From: Erwinia sp. 198
Lineage (GTDB): Bacteria > Pseudomonadota > Gammaproteobacteria > Enterobacterales > Enterobacteriaceae
NCBI RefSeq assembly: GCF_003937915.1
Contig: NZ_RHUM01000007.1
Coordinates: forward strand, 186,001-250,000
DNA: 64,000 nt
Reading direction: 5' to 3'
The notes below the pieces were generated by a model that saw nothing but the letters and a program-made list of their open reading frames with translations, did not search any database and was not told the DNA's origin. The position numbers were made by a program, and so were the translations under genes. Each line of letters opens with the position of its first letter. Within the stretch, counting starts at the first letter, position 1. This document shows, one piece after another, positions 1-8,531 of this stretch.

Positions 1-15
1 TCTGCAGGCGCGCGC

Positions 16-2610
16 ATGAGGCCGCTGCACTGGCTGTTGATGCCTGCCGCAACGGCGGCGCTGCACGAACGCTATGCGGGCTATCGCCAGCACGGCGCGT
101 CGGCGGCAACTGCCGCCATGCAGTGCTTCTGGGTGACGCTCGGCTGGGCCTTTCTCCGTTTTGAAACGCCAGCCTGGCAGCGCGTACAGGCGCAGCGTCG
201 CCGCCTTTATCCGCATATTTCGCCGGAAAGGCCGCATCCTGCGGATATTGTACGCTATCTGCTGCAAACGCTATGGCTGCTGCTGGTGGTTCCTTTTAAC
301 GGCGTCTCGCTCAGCGAGCGTGCGGGCCGCTATACCCTGAGAACGCCGCGCCAGCGCTTTTATAACTGGCTGGACAAGCTGCCGGAAAAAGCGGCCGCGC
401 GCGATATGGAAAACCGCGTTGAACGCCGGCTACGCCGCCTGCCGCCAACGCTGCGTAAAGCGTTGTTCGGCGTGGCGATCGCGATCGCTACGGCGCTGGC
501 GCTGCTTTGTATCTCGCAGCCGTTCGATCTCTTTACGCAGTTTATCTTTGTCGCACTGCTGTGGGGCGTGGCGATGGTGGTGCGGCGCATTCCTGGCCGC
601 CTGTCGACCATGATGCTGATCGTGCTGTCGCTGACGATTTCCTGCCGCTATTTGTGGTGGCGCTACACCTCGACCCTGAACTGGGACGATCCGCTGAGCC
701 TGACCTTCGGCGTGCTGCTGATCGCGGCGGAAACCTATGCCTGGGTGGTGCTGATCCTCGGCTATTTTCAGACCCTGTGGCCGCTTAATCGTCCGCCAGT
801 GTCCATGCCGGAAGATATCAGCAGCTGGCCGACGGTGGATCTGCTGGTGCCGACCTATAACGAGCCGCTGAGCGTGGTAAAGCCGACGCTGTACGCCGCG
901 CTGGGTATCGACTGGCCTAAAGACAAGCTCAATATTTACGTGCTGGATGACGGCAATCGCGCGGAGTTCCGCGCCTTTGCGGCAAAAATCGGCGTGCACT
1001 ACGTGGCGCGACCCACACATGAACACGCTAAAGCGGGCAATATCAACCACGCGCTGCGCACGCATTGCCGCAGCGAGTTTGTGTCGATTTTTGACTGCGA
1101 CCACGTGCCGACGCGCTCGTTTCTGCAAATGACGCTGGGCTGGTTTGTGAAAGATCCCAAACTGGCGATGTTGCAAACGCCGCACCATTTTTTCTCGCCC
1201 GATCCTTTTGAACGCAACCTCGGCCGCTTCCGCCGGACGCCGAATGAAGGCACGCTGTTCTACGGGCTGGTGCAGGACGGCAACGACGTGTGGGACGCCG
1301 CGTTTTTCTGCGGTTCCTGCGCGGTGATCCGGCGCACCGCGCTGGATGAAATCGGCGGCATCGCGGTGGATACCGTGACCGAGGACGCGCATACCTCGCT
1401 GCGCCTGCACCGCAAAGGCTATACCTCCGCCTATATTCGTATTCCGCAGGCGGCCGGGCTGGCGACCGAAAGCCTCTCTGCCCATATCGGACAGCGCATC
1501 CGCTGGGCGCGCGGCATGGTGCAGATTTTCCGGCTGGATAATCCGCTGACGGGCAAAGGGCTGAAGCTGGTGCAGCGGCTCTGCTACGCCAACGCCATGC
1601 TGCACTTCCTTTCCGGCATTCCCCGGCTGATTTTCCTGCTCGCGCCGCTGGCTTTTCTGCTTTTTCACGCCTACATCATTTTTGCTCCCGCGCTGGCTAT
1701 CGCCATTTTCGTGCTGCCGCATATGCTGCATACCAGCCTGACCAACTCGCGTATTCAGGGCCGCTGGCGACACTCGTTCTGGAGCGAGGTCTACGAAACG
1801 GTGCTGGCCTGGTATATCGCACGGCCGACCACGGTGGCGCTGTTCAATCCGCATAAGGGCAAATTCAACGTGACGGCCAAGGGCGGCCTGGTGGAAGAGC
1901 AGCATCTCGACTGGGTGATCACCCGGCCCTATATGCTGCTGGTGCTGATTAACGTCGCCGGTCTGATGGCCGCCGTCTGGCGGCTGAACTATGGCCCCTC
2001 TACTGAAATCCTGACGGTGCTCGTCAGCGTGGTCTGGGTGATTTACAACATGATTATCCTCGGCGGCGCGGTGGCGGTTTCCGTCGAGGCGCGCCAGCTG
2101 CGTGAAGCGCACAGGGTAGAGATCGCCATGCCGGCGGCGCTGGCCCGTGAAGATGGCCATATGCTGCCGTGCACGCTGCGCGACTACTCCGACGGCGGCG
2201 TCGGCCTGGAGCTGCGCGAGGAAAACCTGCTGAAGGAACATGAAAAGGTCTGGCTGCTGCTGCGGCGAGGCCAGCAGGAATTCAGTTTTCCCTGTGTGGT
2301 GCAGCGTACCTTTGGCCGCCGCGCCGGCATCCGCCTGCATGAGCTTACTACCGGACAGCACGTGGAATTTATCCAGTGCACCTTCGCCCGCGCCGATACC
2401 TGGGCGCTGTGGCAGGACAGTTTTCCTGAAGACAAACCGATGCAGAGCTTCGCTGACATTATGGTGCTGGGCTTTAAAGGCTATCTGCGCCTGGCGGAGT
2501 ACGGCCCGCAGCCGCTGCGCGGGCTGTTTGCCGGGCTGACGCGTCTGACCAGCTGGCTGGCTTCCTTTTTCCCGAGGGGCGTAGGGCGACCCGATCCCAC
2601 GATCCACTGA
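16..2610 (+). CDS. bcsA: Cellulose synthase catalytic subunit BcsA
   Basis: Inner-membrane family 2 glycosyltransferase that polymerises UDP-glucose into beta-1,4-glucan and pushes the chain through its own channel. The 864 residues align over their length with E. coli BcsA (872), and the start matches its N-terminus. The GT core is intact: DDG near residues 311-313, DCD at 360-362, TED at 455-457 and QRIRW at 493-497. A C-terminal PilZ domain that binds c-di-GMP keeps the R-x-x-x-R pair (696, 700) and D-x-S-x-x-G (723-728), so the enzyme should be allosterically activated. Hydrophobic segments flank the GT domain. bcsB follows after 21 bases. Genes upstream (E. coli has bcsQ and yhjR) are outside the window. 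Identification is secure. Confidence 0.97.
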   Translation: MRPLHWLLMPAATAALHERYAGYRQHGASAATAAMQCFWVTLGWAFLRFETPAWQRVQAQRRRLYPHISPERPHPADIVRYLLQTLWLLLVVPFNGVSLSERAGRYTLRTPRQRFYNWLDKLPEKAAARDMENRVERRLRRLPPTLRKALFGVAIAIATALALLCISQPFDLFTQFIFVALLWGVAMVVRRIPGRLSTMMLIVLSLTISCRYLWWRYTSTLNWDDPLSLTFGVLLIAAETYAWVVLILGYFQTLWPLNRPPVSMPEDISSWPTVDLLVPTYNEPLSVVKPTLYAALGIDWPKDKLNIYVLDDGNRAEFRAFAAKIGVHYVARPTHEHAKAGNINHALRTHCRSEFVSIFDCDHVPTRSFLQMTLGWFVKDPKLAMLQTPHHFFSPDPFERNLGRFRRTPNEGTLFYGLVQDGNDVWDAAFFCGSCAVIRRTALDEIGGIAVDTVTEDAHTSLRLHRKGYTSAYIRIPQAAGLATESLSAHIGQRIRWARGMVQIFRLDNPLTGKGLKLVQRLCYANAMLHFLSGIPRLIFLLAPLAFLLFHAYIIFAPALAIAIFVLPHMLHTSLTNSRIQGRWRHSFWSEVYETVLAWYIARPTTVALFNPHKGKFNVTAKGGLVEEQHLDWVITRPYMLLVLINVAGLMAAVWRLNYGPSTEILTVLVSVVWVIYNMIILGGAVAVSVEARQLREAHRVEIAMPAALAREDGHMLPCTLRDYSDGGVGLELREENLLKEHEKVWLLLRRGQQEFSFPCVVQRTFGRRAGIRLHELTTGQHVEFIQCTFARADTWALWQDSFPEDKPMQSFADIMVLGFKGYLRLAEYGPQPLRGLFAGLTRLTSWLASFFPRGVGRPDPTIH

Positions 2611-2631
2611 CGCAAAGTTGATGATGAAACG

Positions 2632-4911
2632 ATGACGAGAAAACTACGCTGGTTCACTGCTGTTCTGATGGGCGTTATGCCGCTGACCTGGGCGGCGCCC
2701 GACCCTGCGCCGCTGCCGATGACCGCTACGGACGCTGTCGATCCCGCCGCGCCGGTACGCGACGTGACGCGCACTTTTGCCCAAATCGCGCCGCCGCCGG
2801 GCGTTTTCACGCTAACCGGCACCCGAACCCAGGGGCAGATTGAATTTGGCGTGCGCAGCGACGAGCTGGTGACCAAAGCGCTGTTGACGCTTAGCTATCG
2901 CCCTTCGCCTGCGCTGCTGCCGGTGGTTTCGCATCTTAAGGTCTACCTGAATGATGAAATGGTCGGACTGGTACCGATCGCGCAGGATCAGGCAGGCAAA
3001 ACCAGCCAGATCCAGCTGCCGCTGGATCCGCGTTTTATCAGCGACTTTAACCGCGTGCGGCTGGAGCTGGTTGGCCACTACGCCAATATGTGCGAAAACC
3101 CGGCTAACAGCGCCGTCTGGCTGGATATCGGCAAGGAAAGCTCGCTGGCGCTGACGCTGCAAAAGCTGCCGTTGCAGGACGATCTCTCGCATTTCCCGGA
3201 ACCGTTTTTTGATTCGCGCGATAACCGTCCGCTGATCCTGCCGATGGTCTTTGCCGGTGCGCCGGGCCTGGGACAGCAAAAAGCCGCCGCCGTGCTGGCT
3301 TCCTGGTTCGGCACCAAAGCGGACTGGCGCGGACAGTCGTTCCCGGTGCTCTATAACCAGCTGCCGGAGCAGCAGCACGCGGTGGTGTTTGCCACCAACG
3401 ACCGGCGACCGGACTTTTTAAAAACGCTGCCGCCGGTGGATAAGCCGACCATCGCCATCGTTAATCAGCCGCAAAATCCCTGGGAGAAAATGCTGCTGGT
3501 GATGGGACGCGACGACAACGATTTACTGAAGGCGGTGCAGGGAATTGCGCAGGGTGAGGTGCTGCTGCGCGGGCAAAGCGCAACGGTAGACGAGGTAAAA
3601 GAGCTGATGCCCCGCAAACCGTATGACGCCCCGAACTGGGTGCGCACCGACAGGCCAACCACTTTTGGCGAGCTGCAGCAATATGCCAACCAGCTACAGA
3701 GCGACGGCCTACAGCCGAACCCCATTGCGCTGACGCTGAAACTGCCGCCGGATCTCTTCCTGGTGCGCGCGCGCGGCATCGATATGAATATTACCTATCG
3801 CTATACCACGCCGATGCAGGAAGACGGCTCCCGGCTGGCGGTTAACCTGAACAACCAGTTCGTGCAGGATTATCCGCTGTCGGGCAAGCACGACAACGGC
3901 AGACAGCTGCTGCGCATTCCGCTGGTGCAGGGTCTGACCGACAGCAGCACCCAGCTGACCATCCCGGCGCTGCGTCTGGGCGTGGTAAACCAGCTGCGCT
4001 TCGACTTCGACTACGCCAGCCTCTTTTACGGCGGCACCTATAACAGCGCCACGAAGGAAAGCCGCTGTGCCACCGTTACCCCGGTGGCCAATCACGTGGT
4101 GATCGATGATAACTCCACCATCGATTTCTCCGGCTACCGCCACTATATACAGATGCCGTCGCTGCGCGCCTTCGCCAACGCGGGTTTCCCTTTCAGCCGC
4201 AACGCCGACCTGGCGCAAACGCTGGTGCTGGTTAACGCGAGGCCAGAGGCGGACAAGGTCAGTGCGCTGCTGAACGCGCTGGGCAATATTTCTGCGCAGA
4301 CCGGCTATCCGGCGCTGCAAGTGAAAATGACCGATGACTGGAGCAAGGCGAAGGCGCAGGATGACGATCTGCTGATGATTGGCGAAATCCCGCAGGCGTT
4401 GAAGGACGACAGCAAAATCAACCTGCTGGTGGACGCCGCGAAAAGCTGGGTCAACAAGCCTAACCGCCAGAACGATTTTTCCACTCGGCCTCTGTCGACT
4501 GACGACATGTACGCGGAAAGCCAGACGACCATCAGCTCCAGCGGGCCGATGGCGGCGATCGTCAGCTTTAAATCGCCTTTCCACGACCAGCGAAGCGTGG
4601 TGGCGCTGCTGGCGGACAGCCCGCGTGCCTGGCAGCTGCTGAACGGCGCGCTGATTGACAGCGATAAACGCGCGGCGATTTTCGGTTCGGCCACGGTGAT
4701 CCGGGAATCCGGCGTGAACAGCCTGCGCGTGGGCGATACCTGGTATGTTGGCCATCTGCCGTGGTGGGAGCGCGTCTGGAACGCGCTGGCCACGCATCCG
4801 ATTATGCTGGCCGCGTTTGCCGCCGTGGTGGTGATCCTGTTCGCGCTGCTGCTGTGGCGTTTAATGCGCAGCATCAGCCGCCGTCGCCTGGGCGATGAGG
4901 ACGATCTGTAA
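2632..4911 (+). CDS. bcsB: Cellulose synthase periplasmic subunit BcsB
   Basis: Periplasmic partner of BcsA that guides the nascent glucan across the periplasm and anchors to the inner membrane by one C-terminal helix. The 759 residues begin with a signal peptide ending near TWAA and finish with a membrane helix at about 722-745 followed by an Arg-rich cytoplasmic tail, as in E. coli BcsB (779). Conserved stretches such as FAQIAPPPG, SDFNRVRLE, FAGAPGLG and NAGFPFSR match the family. Its stop codon overlaps the bcsC start by one base (TAATG). Translational coupling straight into bcsC means the cellulase gene bcsZ, which sits here in E. coli, is missing. Confidence 0.97.
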   Translation: MTRKLRWFTAVLMGVMPLTWAAPDPAPLPMTATDAVDPAAPVRDVTRTFAQIAPPPGVFTLTGTRTQGQIEFGVRSDELVTKALLTLSYRPSPALLPVVSHLKVYLNDEMVGLVPIAQDQAGKTSQIQLPLDPRFISDFNRVRLELVGHYANMCENPANSAVWLDIGKESSLALTLQKLPLQDDLSHFPEPFFDSRDNRPLILPMVFAGAPGLGQQKAAAVLASWFGTKADWRGQSFPVLYNQLPEQQHAVVFATNDRRPDFLKTLPPVDKPTIAIVNQPQNPWEKMLLVMGRDDNDLLKAVQGIAQGEVLLRGQSATVDEVKELMPRKPYDAPNWVRTDRPTTFGELQQYANQLQSDGLQPNPIALTLKLPPDLFLVRARGIDMNITYRYTTPMQEDGSRLAVNLNNQFVQDYPLSGKHDNGRQLLRIPLVQGLTDSSTQLTIPALRLGVVNQLRFDFDYASLFYGGTYNSATKESRCATVTPVANHVVIDDNSTIDFSGYRHYIQMPSLRAFANAGFPFSRNADLAQTLVLVNARPEADKVSALLNALGNISAQTGYPALQVKMTDDWSKAKAQDDDLLMIGEIPQALKDDSKINLLVDAAKSWVNKPNRQNDFSTRPLSTDDMYAESQTTISSSGPMAAIVSFKSPFHDQRSVVALLADSPRAWQLLNGALIDSDKRAAIFGSATVIRESGVNSLRVGDTWYVGHLPWWERVWNALATHPIMLAAFAAVVVILFALLLWRLMRSISRRRLGDEDDL

Positions 4912-7900
4912 TGAACCCGCACTGGCTGGCGCCCGCGCTGCTGCTGCCGCTGAGCGGCATGGCGGCCGAGACCGTGCAGGTTTCGCCCGTTGACTGGCTG
5001 CTACAGCAGGTGCGCGTCGGCGAAGCGACCAACAAGTTCGATCTGGTCAGCCAGTCGCTTTACCGGCTGGAAAAGATTGCGCCGGACAATCCGCAGGTGC
5101 TGGCGGCGCAGATCCGTCAGGATCTTCGCTCGGGCCAGCGGGATCGGGCGCGGGAAAGGCTGACGCGGCTGAAAAATATCGCCCCCGACGCGGTAGCCAC
5201 CCGTCAGGCCGAAGCAAGCCTGCTGCTGGATGCCGAAGAAGGACGCCAGCAGCTGCAGCAGGCCAGACTGCTGGCGGCCTCCGGCCATCTGCCCGAGGCG
5301 CGAGCGGCCTGGGACAGGCTGTTTCACGGCGTGTTTCCCGCAAGCGATCTCGCGCTGGAATACTGGCGGCTGGTGGCTCGCCTGCCTGAACAGCAGCCGC
5401 TGGCGTTAACGCAGCTGGAGGTGCTGGATCGGGACGCACCGGGCAACGTCAATGTCAAAATGGCAATTGCGCAGATGCAGCTTAGCCAGGATAACCGCGT
5501 GGCCGCGATTAAGCAGCTACAGGAGATAGCCGACGAACCGGCGGGAAGGACGCAGGCCGCCGAGCTGTGGCTGAACGATATCAAGTCGCAGCCGGTCACG
5601 CCGCAGACCGTGGCGCAGCTGCAAACCTATCTGCGCACCTTTACCAGCGACAAACCGCAGGCGGACGGCCAGCTTGAGCTGGCGCGCCAGGAGCAAATGC
5701 TGGCGGATCCCGCTTATCAACAGCGGCTGCGCGGACTGGCCCTGATCGATAAAGGCGAGAGTACGGCGGCGATCCCGGCGCTGCGGGCGGCGCTACAGGC
5801 CAGCCCCAACGATCCGGATCTGCTGGGCGCGATGGGTCAGGCGCTGTCGCGCGCTAACCAACGTGAAGAAGCGGACGGCTATTTTCAGCGCGCCGTGACG
5901 GCAGACGCGCAGGGCACGGACATCGGTAAATGGCAAAGCCTGCTGCAATCCAACCGCTACTGGCTGGCGATTACCGCAGGCGACAAAGCGCTGGCGGCAG
6001 GCGATATCCGCGGCGCGACGCGGAGCTACCAGCAGGCGCAAAGCCTGGACAATACCGACGGCTACGCGTTGATCGGCCTGGGCGATGTGGCGGCGGCACA
6101 AAAAAATGCCGCCGCCGCCGAGGCGCTTTTCCGCCGCGCGCGGCAGCTTGATCCGGATAACGCCACGGCGACGCAGCGGCTGGTCACGCTCTATCAGCAG
6201 CAGTCGCCGGAAAAGGCGCTGGCCTTTATCAACGGGCTGCCTGCGGCGCAGAAGCGCTCGCTTGGCGCGACCCTCGCCAGCCTGCGCAGCAGCACGCTGA
6301 GTGCGGAAGGCGATAAACAGGCGGCGGCCGGGCGCTGGGCAGAGGCGGCGGAACGGTATCGCCAGGCGCAGCAGGGCGCGCCGGATGATATCTGGCTGAA
6401 CTATCGGCTGGCGGGCGCGCTGCGTCAGGCGGGCCAGCCCCAGGCGGCGGATCGGCAGATGGCGGCCATGGCGCAGCGCCAGCCCGGCGTACCGACGCAG
6501 GCCTATGCTTATGCCCTCTATCTTTCCGGCAGCGATCGCGCAGAAGAGGCCATGCGGCAGCTCCGGGCTTTGCCCGCTGCAAAATGGGACGCGAACATTA
6601 AAGCGCTGAACGATCGGCTGGAAACGGACAGGGTTATCGCCCGCGCCGAACAGCTACGTGCCAGCGGCCAGGAAAGCCAGGCCGTCGCGCTGCTGGGCCA
6701 GCTGCCGCCTTCCAGCCGCATTGCGCTGACCGAGGCGGACTGGGCGCTGGTGCGCGGCGATGCGCAGCAGGCTCTGGCGCGCTATCGCGACGTCGGCGAG
6801 AAAGAGCCGCAGAATAACGACGCGCGGCTGGGCGAAATCGAAGCGCTGGTGGCGTTGGGGGATTTGCCTGCCGCCAAACAGCGGCTGCAGGCTTTACCGT
6901 CGGCCGTAGCGGAAGAGAGCGTCAATACCGGACGGCGGGTGGCGAACGCGGCGCAAAGCGTCGGCGATACCGCCCGCGCCGCCACGCTGTATGGCCTGCT
7001 CAAGCCAAAGGCGGCGCAGGAAATGCCTTCGCAAAGCAGCGCGCTGGTGTTTCGCGACGCGGCAAGGCTGGAAGCGGCGCAAAACGATCCTGCCGCCGCG
7101 CAGTATGACTATCGTCAGGCGATGGTCGCCAGCGGCATCGCTACGACGGCACCGCAAAGCACAGAGGACTACACGCGGCTGACGCGCAATAACCAGCAGG
7201 ACGACTGGCTGAAGCGCGGTATCCGCAGCGAAGCGGCCGATCTGGCGCGCCAGCAGGACACCAGGCTGACGCTGGCGGAGGATTACGCCAGAAACAAAGG
7301 CACCGGCGGCGTGTCCGATTTCACTGCTCATACCACTATGGCGCAGGCGGAGACGCCGTTCGGCCAGGGCAAAGGCTGGCTGCGGCTGGATAACGTGGAT
7401 ATTTCAGCGGGCACCTTCTCGCCCAACAGTCTCGGCAACATTAATGAAAATTTTGGTACCTGCGCCAATGCTGACGCAACCTGCAACCGTGATTTTCGCC
7501 AGCATCAGAACGGCACCAGCGTCGGCATCGGCTACAACAGTGACAAGTGGTCGGCGGATATTGGTACCACGCCGCTGGGCTTTGAGGTAACCAACTGGGT
7601 CGGCGGCTTCACCTGGAACACCAGCCTGAGCGATCTGGGCGTGTCGCTGACCGCCTCCCGCCGCCCTGTTTCCAGCTCGCTGCTGGCCTATGCGGGCGCG
7701 CGCGATCCCAATACCGCCAGCGGCAAAACCTGGGGCGGCGTGGTCGCCACCGGCGGCGCAGTGGGCCTGAGCTACGATAAAGGCGGCGCGCACGGCGTCT
7801 GGGCCGATATCAGCGCCCATCAAATCACCGGTGAAAACGTCAAGGACAACGCTCGTGAACGGCTGATGGTTGGCTACTACTATAAGCTGCTCAACGAGGA

Positions 7901-8378
7901 CAACCGACGGGCGACTATTGGCCTGAACGGCATGTTATGGCACTACACCCGCGATTTGAGCGACTATTCGCTCGGCCAGGGCGGCTATTACAGCCCGCAG
8001 ACCTATAACTCGCTGTCGGTGCCGCTCAGCTACCGTCAGCGTACGGAAAACTGGTCGTTCGACGTGGGCGGTTCGGTTTCCTGGTCCCGCTCCCGCACCC
8101 ACGCGCAGTCGCGCTATCCGTTAAGTTTCGGTGCGCTGACCGGTGATAATCCACAGGGCGCCAGCAGCAGCAGCAGCGGCTTCGGCTATACGCTGCAGGC
8201 GGCGGTAGAGCGACGGTTAAGCGCGCACTGGACGCTGGGCCTGGGAATGGATATTCAGCAGGCCGAGGACTATACGCCCAGTCACGGCATGATTTATCTG
8301 CGCTATTCCATGGCGGGCTGGGAAGGCGATCTCGATATGCCGTCGCAGCCGCTGACGCCTTATGCTGATTTTAAATAG
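4911..8378 (+). CDS. bcsC: Cellulose export outer-membrane protein BcsC
   Basis: Outer-membrane exporter of cellulose: a long periplasmic TPR superhelix followed by a beta-barrel pore. The 1155 residues match E. coli BcsC (1157) in length. A short signal peptide ends near GMAAE, degenerate Ala/Gln-rich TPR repeats fill roughly residues 30-780, and the last 330 or so residues are the BCSC C-terminal barrel, with alternating Gly, Tyr, Ser and Trp and a terminal aromatic (TPYADFK). The start overlaps the bcsB stop. It is the last gene of the visible operon; a separate promoter lies in the following gap. Confidence 0.96.
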   Translation: MNPHWLAPALLLPLSGMAAETVQVSPVDWLLQQVRVGEATNKFDLVSQSLYRLEKIAPDNPQVLAAQIRQDLRSGQRDRARERLTRLKNIAPDAVATRQAEASLLLDAEEGRQQLQQARLLAASGHLPEARAAWDRLFHGVFPASDLALEYWRLVARLPEQQPLALTQLEVLDRDAPGNVNVKMAIAQMQLSQDNRVAAIKQLQEIADEPAGRTQAAELWLNDIKSQPVTPQTVAQLQTYLRTFTSDKPQADGQLELARQEQMLADPAYQQRLRGLALIDKGESTAAIPALRAALQASPNDPDLLGAMGQALSRANQREEADGYFQRAVTADAQGTDIGKWQSLLQSNRYWLAITAGDKALAAGDIRGATRSYQQAQSLDNTDGYALIGLGDVAAAQKNAAAAEALFRRARQLDPDNATATQRLVTLYQQQSPEKALAFINGLPAAQKRSLGATLASLRSSTLSAEGDKQAAAGRWAEAAERYRQAQQGAPDDIWLNYRLAGALRQAGQPQAADRQMAAMAQRQPGVPTQAYAYALYLSGSDRAEEAMRQLRALPAAKWDANIKALNDRLETDRVIARAEQLRASGQESQAVALLGQLPPSSRIALTEADWALVRGDAQQALARYRDVGEKEPQNNDARLGEIEALVALGDLPAAKQRLQALPSAVAEESVNTGRRVANAAQSVGDTARAATLYGLLKPKAAQEMPSQSSALVFRDAARLEAAQNDPAAAQYDYRQAMVASGIATTAPQSTEDYTRLTRNNQQDDWLKRGIRSEAADLARQQDTRLTLAEDYARNKGTGGVSDFTAHTTMAQAETPFGQGKGWLRLDNVDISAGTFSPNSLGNINENFGTCANADATCNRDFRQHQNGTSVGIGYNSDKWSADIGTTPLGFEVTNWVGGFTWNTSLSDLGVSLTASRRPVSSSLLAYAGARDPNTASGKTWGGVVATGGAVGLSYDKGGAHGVWADISAHQITGENVKDNARERLMVGYYYKLLNEDNRRATIGLNGMLWHYTRDLSDYSLGQGGYYSPQTYNSLSVPLSYRQRTENWSFDVGGSVSWSRSRTHAQSRYPLSFGALTGDNPQGASSSSSGFGYTLQAAVERRLSAHWTLGLGMDIQQAEDYTPSHGMIYLRYSMAGWEGDLDMPSQPLTPYADFK

Positions 8379-8449
8379 CGATCTATGTCGTTTGGCCGCG
8401 GATTTCCTATCGGAAAACACCTAATCGACCCCTGGCAGCAAGGGATAAC

Positions 8450-8477
8450 TTAACAAGCGCCTGTCATAGGATATACT
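8450..8477 (+). promoter_or_regulatory. Predicted sigma-70 promoter of pdeK
   Basis: TTAACA (8450-8455) and TATACT (8472-8477) are separated by 16 bases, close to the sigma-70 consensus, in the gap between bcsC and pdeK. A GCCGCC/GGCGGC hairpin (8491-8508) lies in the predicted 5' leader. pdeK may therefore be transcribed independently of the cellulose operon. Confidence 0.55.
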
Positions 8478-8531
8478 CAGGGCTGTTTTTGCCGCCCGCT
8501 TTGGCGGCAGTCAGCTTTGCGGAGAACAGGC

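Noticed and set aside
430-2607. Very long minus-strand open frame opposite bcsA (725 codons)
   Set aside because: Shadow of a GC-rich gene: His/Gln/Arg-rich composition, no domain, and the plus strand encodes a full BcsA.
3709-4797. Long minus-strand frame opposite bcsB
   Set aside because: Same antisense artefact; composition is not protein-like.
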